In this document: positions 32,075 through 56,700 of the stretch, piece after piece
Layout: every line of letters begins with the position of its first letter
Numbering within the stretch: position 1 is the first letter of the stretch
NCBI RefSeq assembly: GCF_902148845.1
Contig: NW_021941230.1
Coordinates: forward strand, 11,692,783-11,756,782
Length of the DNA: 64,000 bases
Reading direction: 5' to 3'
From: Salarias fasciatus
Lineage: Eukaryota > Chordata > Actinopteri > Blenniiformes > Blenniidae
Position numbers and translations under genes: made by a program
The notes under the pieces: model-generated
What the model was told of the DNA's origin: nothing
Seen by the model: only the letters and a program-made list of their open reading frames with translations
The model's database searches: none

Positions 32075-32480
32075 ACAGGAAGACAGCAGGGACAACGCCT
32101 CCCGAATGAAAGCCTCATGACTCAGTCTGACTCTTGTTCAATGTGAGCTCTGTGAAAACATTTCCCCTGGTTTATAAACTTCCCCCCTTTGCAAGAAAGA
32201 ATTCAACTTCATCCGGATGCGTTTCAACAGTCCCCTTCAAAAACTACTCAATGAGTGAAAATCCAAATCTGATTAAAACTAGTCCATAACCAGTCCACAC
32301 AGAAGACAGTCAAATAAAAAAAGTAATCATCTTGAAAGTAACCTCACTTGTTTTAATCGGAATCTCAGTCATCTCTATTTTCAAATAACTGTGAAAAGTG
32401 TCCTGACCTGACTTGTAGAGTTTTCCCCAATTGATTGACACCAGGTGTTTTTTATTTTTTTCCACGTGCATCTTTACGCG
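30077..32480. other. pcbp3-lrrc3 intergenic spacer
   Basis: No exon is recognised. 30890-31470 is a diffuse, degenerate array of CCAGTCCAAA/AACTAGTCC words in AT-rich sequence, reminiscent of the minisatellite at 8184-8496. A (CT)n array occupies 32025-32070. Confidence 0.45.
32025..32070. repeat. (CT)n microsatellite
   Basis: About 23 CT units preceded by a short (CA)n. Confidence 0.95.
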
Positions 32481-32698
32481 CGTGCACCGGGGAAGGGGGC
32501 GGGGGGGGGGTGGAACCGCATCTTGGCCCCGCTGCTGCGCGCACACGCGCACGGAGCGACGCACCGCTGCTGCTGCAGACCGGGAGCGAGCCATGCAGCC
32601 GGTCCAGCCCCGCCTCCTCTCCCCGGACACGGTCACCGGAGCCCCGGAGCACCGAGCCTGCACGCGCCGGTCGGGATCGGACACGGTGACGCCTTCAG
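32480..32698 (+). promoter_or_regulatory. lrrc3: Probable lrrc3 promoter and 5' UTR exon with uORF
   Basis: GC- and CpG-rich block ending in a good donor, GCCTTCAG|GTGAGA (exon end 32698). It pairs with an acceptor TTTGTGTTTGGCAG ending at 33939, in the exon that carries the lrrc3 coding sequence. An ATG at 32594 opens a frame of 35 codons to the splice and stops two codons after it, so it would be an upstream ORF. The transcription start is unknown. LRRC3 genes typically have non-coding 5' exons and a single coding exon. Confidence 0.55.
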
Positions 32699-34296
32699 GT
32701 GAGAGGACTCAACTTTTCCAAGGCATTTTCTCTGATTCAAGGAGCGCGAATGAACTGATGGGAGAGTTCGAGGAGGATTCCTCAGTTTCGTTGTGTTTAT
32801 ACTGCGTCCATCGTCCAACTCATGAGGCGTTCAGGGACCCGCTCTATTAGTATGATAATTATGAACTTTACTATGCAGCAGAAAAAAGGCAGTGAAAGGA
32901 GTTTTTTTTTTTTTTTAATTTATCGCTGAATTCAACAGAAAGAGTTACACTTTGAATTGAGGATGACTTCACTTACACATTTAGTTGTCCAGTTGTCTTT
33001 GCAGCTCAGATTTCCGCCTTCCAGTGGGGTCAAAATGGAAGCGGAACGTTACCACTCATCTTTCTTCAGGTGTCATTCGGAAGTGGAAACTGGCGATATA
33101 ATTAGTTCCCACTACAACTAAGGCTCAAATGAAAAAAAAAAAAAAAAAAACGTTAGCCAGCGCTCTTAGCTTAACTTTTCGTTTATGCATGCATGCGCGC
33201 CACGGAAGTAGTTCTTCTGCGCATGCGCATGTCAATAAACAACAACAAGAACAATGGCGGCCTCCAGAGTGCAAAGGCCCCCAGTCCATATTCTCCTGGG
33301 ACTTGGTAGTTTTTGAGTTTAGTCCCCGGAATAACAATCCAGTTTGGTCACCCTCCCGTTTAAACGTCTGAGTACTCGTCACTGTTTAATATTTAGTGTC
33401 TTGTTCTCTGCGCAGTGTGCGTTTATGTGGTTTCATCACATAAACAAGCAGCAGCACCCTCTAGTGGTCCCGTATGAAAACTGCACCGTTTTCAGTGTTT
33501 CGCAGAATGTTGTCCTGCAAATGTGAAACTTTTATGAAATAAATGCCAAAGTTTGAAATTGTCTTGCAAACTATTTCATAATTCTGTGAAGCAGAGGTTC
33601 TAGAGGCCCCGCTATCCTCCGAGTTGAGCTTTCATCTTGGTTATGTACAGTGTGGAATATGAGCATAAACTGTGTTGTAATGTTTTTATTTCTGCTCTGC
33701 AGAACGAGCACAAGAACAGATTACCTACATATTGACTGACAACGTTGTGCTCAAATCATTGAGAGTTGGTCATTCCCAGTTCCAAGTCAACTGTACGGTC
33801 TGCACAGAGTTCCAGTTGTTCCTCTGACTTTAAATTCTGCACTATGAAAACTCGGGATTATGAGATGTTGGAAAAAAATGGAATGAAAAACAATTTTCCA
33901 TTTCTCACCTTTCCATTTTCTGTCTTTTGTGTTTGGCAGATTTGTGAGCTGAGGAGTCGTGTCCTCCCACCTCAGACTCCAGCCCATGAATCACCTGATC
34001 CTCACGCCTCCTCCTCCTCCTCCTCCTCTTCTTCCCCTTCCTCCCTCGACGGGCTTTATCGGCTCAGATTCACTCTGACTTCTTATAAAGGAAGACAGAA
34101 ACCCGTGGACATTCTGTTGCGATGACTACGACGCGTCCCGATGAGGGTTTCTGCAGTTTCCCTGTAGCTCGGGACGAAGGAGCGACCTTGGAGGGCAGCC
34201 GAGTCTTCACGCCGTCTTCCACTCTTGAATCGGTTTCATGCCTGTGAACAGACGCCGTCCCCCCAGCAGACGGGGTCTCTGTGCCGTTGTCTGCTG

Positions 34297-35076
34297 ATGG
34301 GGTCTTCTCAGAGGTCCATAACGCCTCCTCACTCGGCTCTTCCTCTCCCTCTGATGATGGTGATGGTGATGATGGTGACGGTGTGCCACGCCTGCCCGAG
34401 GATCTGCCACTGCTCCGACAGGAACGGCCTGGTGGTCCAGTGCACGTCCCGAGACCTGGACCACATCCCGCCGCACCTCCCGAAGGACACCGCCGTGCTC
34501 CTGCTCTCCTCCAACCGCATCCGCCACCTTCCGAAGGGGGCCCTCGCCGACCTGCACCTCCTCCGGGAGCTGGACCTGTCGCAGAACGCCCTGGACAGCG
34601 TGGAGGCCGACGCCTTCCAGGGCGTGTCGGAGGACCTCCAGACTCTGGATCTGTCCCAGAACCAGCTGAGCAGCCTGCCCAGGGACACCTTCTCCAGGCT
34701 GCACGCCCAGGTCCGCCTCTCGGGGAACCCCTGGCACTGCGAGTGCTCCCTGCAGGAGGTCCTGAGGGAGCTGAGGCTCGACCCCGAGACCGTCAACGAG
34801 GTCACCTGCTTCTCCTCGGTGGAGGAGGAGTACGTGGGCCACCCCGTCATCCAGGTCCTGGACTCGGGCGTCAACTTCTGCAACTTCCACCACAAGACCA
34901 TGGACTTGGCCATGTTCGTGGCCATGTTCTGCTGGTTCTCCATGGTGAGCGCCTACATCATCCACTACATCAGACACAACCAGGAGGACGCCCGGAGGCA
35001 CATGGAGTACCTCAAGACCCTGCCCAGCACCTCGCACCTGACCAAGGACCCCGACACAGCCAGCAGCGTCTGCTAG
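34297..35076 (+). CDS. lrrc3: Leucine-rich repeat-containing protein 3, single-pass membrane protein
   Basis: Single coding exon, 259 residues; mammalian LRRC3 is about 257. From this ATG there is a hydrophobic signal segment (rich in Leu, Met, Val, about 15-32). Next come an LRR N-terminal cap (CPRICHC, about 33-39), three LRRs (LPKGALADLHLLRELDLSQN is the clearest), and an LRR C-terminal cap starting NPWHCECSLQEVLREL. A transmembrane helix (about 203-226, AMFVAMFCWFSMVSAYIIHY) and a short cytosolic tail with RHNQEDARRHMEYLK follow; that tail motif is diagnostic of the LRRC3/LRRC3B/LRRC3C family. An in-frame ATG at 34225 would add 24 residues ahead of the signal segment and is less likely. 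LRRC3 is preferred over LRRC3B/C from the tail and from proximity to pcbp3. Molecular function of the family is poorly known. Confidence 0.92.
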   Translation: MGSSQRSITPPHSALPLPLMMVMVMMVTVCHACPRICHCSDRNGLVVQCTSRDLDHIPPHLPKDTAVLLLSSNRIRHLPKGALADLHLLRELDLSQNALDSVEADAFQGVSEDLQTLDLSQNQLSSLPRDTFSRLHAQVRLSGNPWHCECSLQEVLRELRLDPETVNEVTCFSSVEEEYVGHPVIQVLDSGVNFCNFHHKTMDLAMFVAMFCWFSMVSAYIIHYIRHNQEDARRHMEYLKTLPSTSHLTKDPDTASSVC

Positions 35077-35891
35077 AGTCCTGCCAAGTCCGGTTCAGTC
35101 CAGCAGCATCTATTAGAAGCCAGCAGTCTGTTTAGGGTTGAGCCATTGTTGTTCTCTGCCTGACTACGGGTGTGTGACGGACATCGAACAGCCGAGACGT
35201 TGGGAGTTTTCACTACGACCTGAACAACTGTGAAGAATAATTCCAACATCTCTGAGGTCGGATGAATTCTTCTCAAAATTATATGCCTGACAGATGGAGA
35301 CGTCCTGTTGTACCTTGGAGTCAAAGTCTGTTCCTCGACACTGAAATCCACATTAGATCACAGGCTTCCATCATGTGTAGGTTTTTAAACCGGCCACAAG
35401 AGGGCCACACTGTGCCATCTGTGGAGATGCGAGGTGAAGAGAGAAGCTGCAGACATCAAGTGTTGTCAACAAATTTTTAATCAACTAAGAACTCAGAAAC
35501 ATTACATTTAGTCTCTGATCAACAGAACTTCCCGTATGTATAAATACGAAGGCAAACTTTGGTTACATAAAAACTCAACAGTTAAATTAACTCGTAAAAA
35601 CCTGAAAACCTGAACTAAAGGCACTTTGGAGTCATTCTCAGGGTTTTGCCCATATGTGATTGTAATCTCCTTAAATTTGCGGAGTGATAAATAGGCAGCG
35701 TAGAAAAGATAAAGTGCAACATGTGGTGGGTTTCTCCATTCGGGGGGGGGGGGGGGGGGTCCGGCCAGGTGCGGCTGGGGCTCCCAGTCCGGCTCGGGCG
35801 GCCCGTCTGCCTGCAGCTGCTCTCCGGCCGGCCACAGGCCGTCCGTCGGTGCTTCTTCTTTCTGACTGCAGCGGTCAGAGCCCCGCCGGGC
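35077..35891. other. Tail-to-tail 3' UTR space of lrrc3 and abcc4
   Basis: 815 bp separates the two stop codons. It includes an 18-nt poly-G run near 35742-35759 (poly-C for abcc4). No canonical AATAAA is obvious for either strand, so polyadenylation may use variants; the two transcripts could overlap. Confidence 0.5.
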
Positions 35892-49316
<13,425 letters not shown>

Positions 49317-49499
49317 GGTGGTCCCGCTGTCACACGTTGATCCACCTCCTTCGGTATGCGCTGTCGCCGGCTATGTGGCGTAAATCTGAGAAAGACACAT
49401 GTTTGAAGGAGGTAGGCAACCCCGAAGGTGTGTTACGTATCCGCCACGGCACATGGACCGGAGGAAGCATCGAGGAGTTACAAGTTTGATGGACCCGCC

Positions 49500-49590
49500 C
49501 CCAGAGGGACGCGATTGGCCAGCGCAGTTCAAGCTCCGCCTCCTATTGGCGAAATAAGACGAGCGCCTTCACGCTATTGGCTGAGAGTAC
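49500..49590 (-). promoter_or_regulatory. abcc4: abcc4 promoter region with three inverted CCAAT boxes
   Basis: ATTGG on the plus strand (CCAAT for abcc4) occurs at 49514-49518, 49545-49549 and 49576-49580, spaced 31 bp apart, about 200-265 bp upstream of the abcc4 ATG. No TATA box is evident. Spacing near three helical turns is typical of NF-Y-driven promoters. The start site itself is not determined. Confidence 0.5.
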
Positions 49591-49619
49591 ACAACAACGT
49601 ATATTTAATGAGACCTATT

Positions 49620-52600
49620 TCATATTAATTTCCTGCTTTATGTTTCTCCTTTGTAGGCCTTTCATTTAACTACCACAGCCCAGAGTCACTTTTATGATCC
49701 ATATATAAACAATAAAACATGCAAGCACATTTTATAGCTGCACACACAAGATAAGTGTTTTTTTCCTTTTTAATGTTTTCATCCAAAAAACTAATTTAAA
49801 AAATCATCCTTAGCAGCCTTTATGGCTGACGTGAACAAATCTTCCAGCATAATCATACATTTGATAACTGCATTATTTTGCATGTAATAAGTGGTTGTAT
49901 TTTTAACATGTGCGTCAGAAAGCATTAATGATCATTCTGTTTTAGCCTGCTTGTGCCACACAAGAGGATTTCAAACTGTCACTCCTGGGAAATAACATCT
50001 TTTTCCTTAAAAAGTCTCAATGATATTTATTTCTTAGTGTATCTCTGAAAAGATTGCCTGTCTTCTTGTGTTATGACAACTCATCACACATATTTGAGTT
50101 ACACATTACCATGCAATTCATGTTTCTGACCTGCAGAAGGAAATGTACAAGTCCCTAAATGGTCACTGGGTGACAATAAAAGGGGTTAATTATAAACAGG
50201 ATGCGCACGGTGAAGTTATTTGTTTTGAATGTTATTTTTCTGACATGAGAAGTAACATATATTTAAATTTAAATAAATAAAAATGGCAGATATTTGTGCA
50301 AATAACACTCTCAAAATGTGTTCAAAAATCTGATTTAAGGTACTTTTGCTTCTAATGAACTGCTTTTCGTTATGTGTATGTATGCTAAAGCTGAATATTG
50401 ATGCACTTCAAATAAAGCTTATTATGAATAACATTATTGACTATTTGCCAATACTTTTCAGCCATAGAAACAGTAATATATTAATTAGAGAGGCCTGCCA
50501 AATTAAATATAACTAAGTACAAATACATCCAAACCCCACCAATTGGGATGCAAAACAACCACCGTTATCAGTGACAACAAATGAGTACAAACAGCATTGA
50601 GTTCTTCGAAAATCTAAGAAATACGGTTAAATAGCTCCAAAAACAGAAAAATCAATCACAAAACAACAAAGAAGGATCACAAATATACCCATAAAATTCC
50701 CTAAAACACCACAGTAGGAGAGGAAAAATGAGATTGTTGAATCGTTTCATTACAAAACAGGCTGTCGTGTCTGAATCAGCCCAGATTTAATCTGTGTAGC
50801 AGGATCAAAGTGAAATCCCAGTGACTCATTTCTGTAATCTTATCATCAATGGTGGGAAAGGTGAGCAGTTCCTCCTGTCAGAGTCTGTCCTGGATAGCAG
50901 AGAAAATGTGTCAATGTCTGTTTGTATGAGGGCAAGGTTTGTTCCTGAGAGCAGAAGAAGCTGAAAAAGTCTCCTCTGATCTCTTCCAGACACAATTAGA
51001 ATCTCCTCGCCGCACGTGTTCAGGCATGAAAAGCTCCTCAAGGAAACTGGGAGAAATCCAGTCACATGCCGGCAAGGTAAACTATTTATGTTGACACTGA
51101 CAGTCCAACGATAACAAACCACAGGGGTCGTGAACCTGAACTTTGCACGTGAGCTTTAACGGTGATGCTATCTGGCTCTGCCTGGAAAGAGGGCGGAGGC
51201 GGGACAGAGGCCAGCAGGGACGGGTCGTAACGCTCCCCCCCTTTCTCATTGTCTCACCGCCGTCTCTGATTCCTTCCCGGCTTTCAGAGAGCGCGGTCGG
51301 GGGTGGGTTCTGGTTCGTCTGTCATGTTTGCGGAGAGGGAAGTGAGCACACGTCGTGCTGATATGGTGGCAAAAGAAACACTGATGTTGAACTTTTTTTT
51401 TTTTTGGGTGGGAGGAAAGATCCTGAACAAGCCGCCGGGTTCGGTGAGAGCTGACAGATCCTGAGATGAAGGCGATACTTCAAATGAGAGTGTAATGAAG
51501 GGCATGAGCAGAATGTGTGGGAGTGGGAGGCCCTGATTACAGTTTGAATCCACGGTAGATCGACTTTGGCGAGGCGAGTGTGGCGTCGGAGCGTGCGACG
51601 CATTAGACCATGTCTGGAACAAGCAGATGAAGAGTCGACACAATGTAGAATTGATTCCCATATTTATTCTGGGTTCTCCAACCAAGTGGAGAACTCGGGA
51701 GTTTCTCAAAATGAATTAAAGGAAACGAATTATCTTTCTTTTTACTCAATCGGAGTCGAGAACAGAACCAAAGAACTGAATCTACAGCCGAGGCCAAAAC
51801 TTTTGAGCAAGTCAAACAAATAATGGACTGAAAAGATTCATAAACATCTCAATCAAGATGTGAGCTTTGACTTCCTGAACAGCATGGAGTCTGCAGACAC
51901 TCGTGGTTTCATACAGGTCATGTACAATCCTGAGAAAACGGCGGCGGTCGGTGCTGGGTTCCCCTCCAGCTGAAGGGTTTATCACACCCACCATCTCAAT
52001 GAGAGCGTCTCACCAGCAGGTCGGTTCAGATAACAGCCGGGAGCAGCTGCTTCAGTTTCATTAGCAGCTTGACACGCTCAGGATGGTCTCCCACGTTGCC
52101 CGGCAACAGCAGCCACACAAACGCACCTTCTGCTGTCCTGAGGTTTACCTAACGACGCAGCGAACTCCTGGGATTCCCTCTACGCTCTCTCTCCTCGCTC
52201 CAGGAGCTCGGAGACTTTCCAAAGTCAGCCGATCGGGCGCGTTCTTGGTAACTCGTCGTGCATCTCCAAGCACAGATCAGACATTCCTGCCAGGATGGGT
52301 CACCCTGACCCACGCTCTCTTTTCAGACGTTCTTGCCCCGGCTTTTGAAAGCCCCCCCAACCTCCACCCCCACCCCCGCCCCTCTCGGTTTTACCCACAG
52401 CTTCGCTCAAAGTTCAATCCCATTGTTCAGAGTTCCTCCGTCCACTTACTCACACTCCGATTAGCTCGTTGCACATTTCTCCGTCTCTCAGCAACAGAGT
52501 CCCCGTCTGCCACTCAGCTGCACGGTGGGTGTAGCGGCTCGCTCTCTCACCTCACGGGACGAGGTTTGATTCCCCAGATATGGACCATTTCTAGAAGCTC

Positions 52601-53640
52601 TGAAAGTATGATAGACAACCCCACTATAGCATAAGAGGGTTTTTTTGTATTCTTTTAAGTCCCATGTTTAGCACTTTTGTGTCTTTCTGCTCATTTTTTT
52701 TGCTGCTGTTTTTGTGGATGTTGGTATGCACTGAGCTAATGGTCGACATCTGTTGAAAATGGCATCTTTTGGTTAGATTTATGACAAAAGCATAATTTAA
52801 ATTGTGATAAACCACAACAAACGAACACAGGAATAATAAATGCATAGACATAGCCGTACATAAGTCAACGGTTTGACTTACCTAAAGGGGATACCTGCAG
52901 CAAGCTGATTGGATGAATAGTGATGGCATTAAAAGGGTAAAAATTATAAAGAAAACTTCAACTTTTCCACAGAAAGTAACTTCAAATGTGTTATTGTACC
53001 GATTCAGTGAACAGACATTAGCATCAAAGCTAAGCTGAGGAAAACCACAAAAAAACACCATTTTTCAACATGATTAACTTGCTTCGGATGCGGAAAATGA
53101 CTTAATAGAAATCAGTTTAGGATCAATTAAAAAGTTGCAGATGGCTTTTGGTTTAGCAGAAAATCTGCAAAGAAAGGAGGTGATTTAATTTTTAGAGCGA
53201 TCAAGGAGCAAATATTAGTTTAATGTGACACTAATTCTCAAAGATGTCATCCAGAAACAGAGGACACTGGAATTTTGGATGGATTTGTCTTTTCTGCCAC
53301 TTGGTGGAGCTCCGATGCTGCAGAAGGAGATTCTGTCAGTCCAGATCCAGACAAGCTGCAGTCATTCTGGACTTGTGACAAAGTGAAATGATGAAAACTC
53401 TTCATTCACGCTCTTATCTCTGGTTTTTAATCGGCCCTCTCTGTCGCCTCCAGACTTCCTGTAGATCCCCTTGCAGACCCCGTGCAGAGTGACGACCCCC
53501 CTCCTCCTCCTCCACCACAGAGCATCTTGGGGCCGGAAGGAGCAGGTGGAGCAGCTGACGCAGCAGGTCCGGCCCTCCTGGCCCTCCCGCCCGCCGGCCC
53601 TCCACAGGGAGTCCCAGTCCAGACCTCCGACCCAACAGGG
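49620..53640. other. Head-to-head spacer between abcc4 and claudin A
   Basis: AT-rich and mostly featureless. 52520-52577 contains a tRNA-like promoter pair (GGTGTAGCGGCTC as A-box-like and GGTTTGATTCC as B box), suggestive of a tRNA-derived SINE scrap. The 5' UTR of claudin A probably lies somewhere in 53400-53645. Confidence 0.45.
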
Positions 53641-53645
53641 GCAGG

Positions 53646-56333
53646 ATGGGCAACATGGCGACGGAGATCGTGGCCTTCCTCCTCACCGTGTCCGGGTGGA
53701 TCCTGGTGTCGTCCACCCTGCCCACGGACTACTGGAAGGTGTCCTCTGTGGACGGGACGGTCATCACCACGGCGACCTTCTGGTCCAACCTGTGGAAGAC
53801 GTGCGTGACCGACTCCACGGGGGTCTCCAACTGCAAGGACTTCCCCTCGATGCTGGCTCTGGACGGTGAGTCCACGTCTTTCTTTGTTTGATTGTTGGAA
53901 AATCTTTGGAAAGTCATCAAACTGATTCGCCTGCTGATTTTGGATGAATAAGCACCATTGTAAGAAAAAAAAAATGCATTTGGAACTTGATATGTCCTTG
54001 TCGGACTGTTTTTAAAAGCCATTTAAAGGCCGTAAGAAGAGGCTAATGTGTCCTAAAGAGGCAACGTGAGAAAGTCACGCAGTCGTACAGAGGTCACTTC
54101 CACCGCTCGCTGGACACAAACAGTCCAGGATGCACCCAAAACTCCTCGAAGCACAGATCAGCTCCGACACCGGAGACAGATGGAAGTGACAAATGTTCTC
54201 AGACGTGCTTTATTTTATGGAGAGCCTCACTTCCACAACAGTTTTAAGAAAGACAATCTCCAACTCGGGACGCTGTTGTTAAAACTCGTCACAGCTCCAT
54301 GTCAGTGTGAGGCACTACAGATTATAAAGTCACAGCACACATCAGGAAGTTGGAGCAGGGTCAAGTGAAAACTCAAACTTGCAATAAGTGGCTGGAAATG
54401 GGAGAACAGCTCTTAAAACGAACAACATGCCTCAAACGCATGTCAAAAAGGGTAAAACAGCTGAAGAGGTTCAACAGCTAGAAATGACAGAATGTAGTAA
54501 AACCAGCTGAAAAATGCTAAAATTGTCTAAATAAATACCAGCTAAAAAATTAAACAGAAAATGTTTGAAGGGAATTACAAAACAGCAAAATTATTCAACT
54601 CATTTAAATACAATGGCTGAAAATTAAATTAAACTAGTTAAAACATCTAAATGCTAAAAGTGGCTTCAAATAGTCTAAATTTCTAAAACTGCTAAAACCA
54701 TTAGAAAAATCTAAAACTGCTAAATGGTTAGCCAGCTATACTACAGTTACTGAAATGACTGAAAATCCATTAGAAATACATACAAATTGGATAAAACAGG
54801 TGAAATTGCTAAGATGACAAAAACTAATTGACTTAAATGGCTAAAAATTAAAAAAAAAAAAAAATAGATTGAAAAAGTAAAACTGCAAAATGGATAAAAA
54901 AAAAACATATGAAATCCATGAAAAGAAAAAAAAAATGTTAAAATTTGCCGAGAGAGAAGGAAAGCCCGTTAAAATATCTAAAGCTGCTAAAAATAGCTAC
55001 ATTGCTAAATCAGCCATTTGAACACACAGGCTGTGGGATTGATTTCAAAGGTTATTTTTGCTTCTTCAGATGAGTCTTATTTGGTACAAGATGACTGAAA
55101 AAGTCTTTTTCCAAAGTTTTAATGATTATGATTACTTGATTCTGTCTCCAGGTGTTTTTTTTTGTTTGGTTGTTTTTTTTTTTTTTAAGGGTTTTAAAGG
55201 GTTATTTTTTTAAAGGGTTCTCTGTGTATCCTGTCCGAAGCGTACATCCAGGTGTGTCGGGGCCTGATGATCGCCGCCGTGTGCCTGGGCTTCTTCGGCG
55301 CCATCCTGGCCCTGGTGGGGATGAAGTGCACCAAGATCGGCGGCTCGGAGACCGCCAAAGCTCGTCTGACCGTGCTGTCGGGCTTCCACTTCATCCTCAG
55401 CGGTAAAACGCGGAGTTTGATTTCACTGGACCAAAACCGAGTTGCTGTAAATGAACCGTGGCGGTTTGTTCCTGCAGGCCTCTGCTGCATGACCGCCTGC
55501 TCCATATACGCTCACAGGATCACCACGGACTTCTTCGACCCCCTCTTCGTGGCGCAGAAGTACGCAAACGCGACGGAGGTGACTGTGGCGAGGAAGTGTC
55601 CGAGGTAAACGTTGTGTCGTCCGGCAGGTTCGAGCTGGGAGCGGCTCTCTTCATCGGCTGGGCCGGATCGGTCCTCTGCATCCTGGGCGGACTCGTCTTC
55701 TGCCTCTCGCTGTCCGAAAGCTTCGGCGGCAGGCAAGTGGCTCCGAAAAGCGCTAATGGATCAGACAATTGAAGTAATGAGTCCAACAAGCCTCCGCCGC
55801 GCACCAATCTCTCTCAGCATCTTGTCGGGTAATTGCAGAACATACCGGGTAAATTGTACCATAGTTATTTTTGATTAGTCCGCAGAGCTGAATGTTTTCT
55901 TTGTTCCAGGGACCCTCTGGAGGGAAAAGTCACCTTGACTTGGGGGGGTAGCTATAGGGAGGTGTTGCACCAGGCGGGCAAAGACAGGCAGCAGCAGTTC
56001 AAGCTCAGTGAATCGGTCCGATACGTCGAGAGAGCGGCAGTCACATTCTACCCTCAAGTGAAGGATCTCAAGTCATTGATTTTAGTCGCTAGCTTTAGCT
56101 TAGCTGTTAGCATTGTGCGAGTCATTCAAAAGGACATCAGGTGGAAGGAAGACGCTCTACAGTCTGCACGTTAACGCTCATCTCTTCTGTTTCCCGCTTC
56201 CAGGGCGGGATACTCCTACAGCGGCGCCGCGTCGTTCGTGACCGCGCACAACAAACCGAGCAAGAACGCCAACGGCCTGCGGAAGGAACCCGGAGAGCCG
56301 CCGAGACAGTTTGGACGAAACGCTTACGTGTGA
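53646..56333 (+). CDS. cldn10: Claudin-10 (10b-type), tandem gene A
   Basis: Five coding exons: 53646-53865, 55241-55402, 55478-55559, 55628-55732, 56204-56333, giving 232 residues with consistent phases. Claudins build tight-junction strands; claudin-10b forms cation-selective paracellular pores. The first extracellular loop closely follows mammalian claudin-10b: DYWKVSSVDGTVITTATFW, then NLW (48-50) with Cys53 and Cys63. The second loop contains TTDFFDPLFVAQK. The C-terminus NAYV is the PDZ ligand for ZO proteins. Four membrane spans are present. The last intron uses a GC donor (AG|GCAAGT at 55731-55738). An ATG at 53655 is an alternative start. The position head-to-head with abcc4 matches the human ABCC4/CLDN10 order. 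Confidence 0.95.
54400..55015 (+). repeat. Degenerate CTAAAA-rich low-complexity block in claudin A intron 1
   Basis: Recurring AGCTAAAA/GCTGAAAA/TCTAAAA words over about 600 bp, with A-runs near 54850 and 54900. Unit length is not constant. Confidence 0.6.
55733..56203 (+). other. cldn10: GC-AG intron of claudin A
   Basis: Donor GGCAG|GCAAGT, acceptor CCGCTTCCAG|G. Using this GC donor keeps phase 2 and yields the expected C-terminal exon. No GT donor nearby fits the frame. Confidence 0.85.
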
Positions 56334-56694
56334 AATTGGACTGCGAGAAGTTTCTTCTCCGGTCGAATGAACTTATTTTCCTGATCTTTCCTGGAAATGG
56401 CCACCTGTGTGACAGTTTACATGTTGACTGACTCGTGGGCCTTGTGTTTTTCATAGCGAGGCAGGAAATTTGATTTGGCAGAACACAGCGCCCAAAGTCT
56501 CCGGTCACCTTCAGCAAGCCGGACTCACACTGGATCCGTTTCATAACCTTCTGTTTTCACACATAACTTCTTTTATTCACCAGCTTCTTCTTCTTTTTCC
56601 TTACATCCCCACTATCTTCATGATCAAGTCTCATAAAGCAGCTTTGTCTCCTCAGGATCTTCCCAAAATGTTGCTTCATGACTGATTAAAGGCT

Positions 56695-56700
56695 GTAGAA
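56695..56700 (+). terminator. cldn10: Candidate claudin A polyadenylation signal
   Basis: ATTAAA variant about 360 bp after the stop codon. It is the best match before claudin B. Confidence 0.4.

Noticed and set aside
33125-33382. ORFs on both strands near 33.1-33.4 kb
   Set aside because: They overlap a poly-A run and a degraded MITE-like repeat; no protein similarity.
34207-35037. 276-codon open frame antisense to lrrc3
   Set aside because: It is the mirror of a GC-rich coding exon; the translation is low-complexity (His run, repeated Val/Gly/Glu) and the sense frame is a clear LRRC3 homologue.
34281-35135. 284-codon alternate forward frame over lrrc3
   Set aside because: Pro/Gly/Arg-rich shadow frame of the same GC-rich exon with no domain.
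52083-52634. 183-codon forward ORF between abcc4 and claudin A
   Set aside because: No recognisable domain, lies over a tRNA-like repeat scrap, and has no supporting splice or promoter signals.
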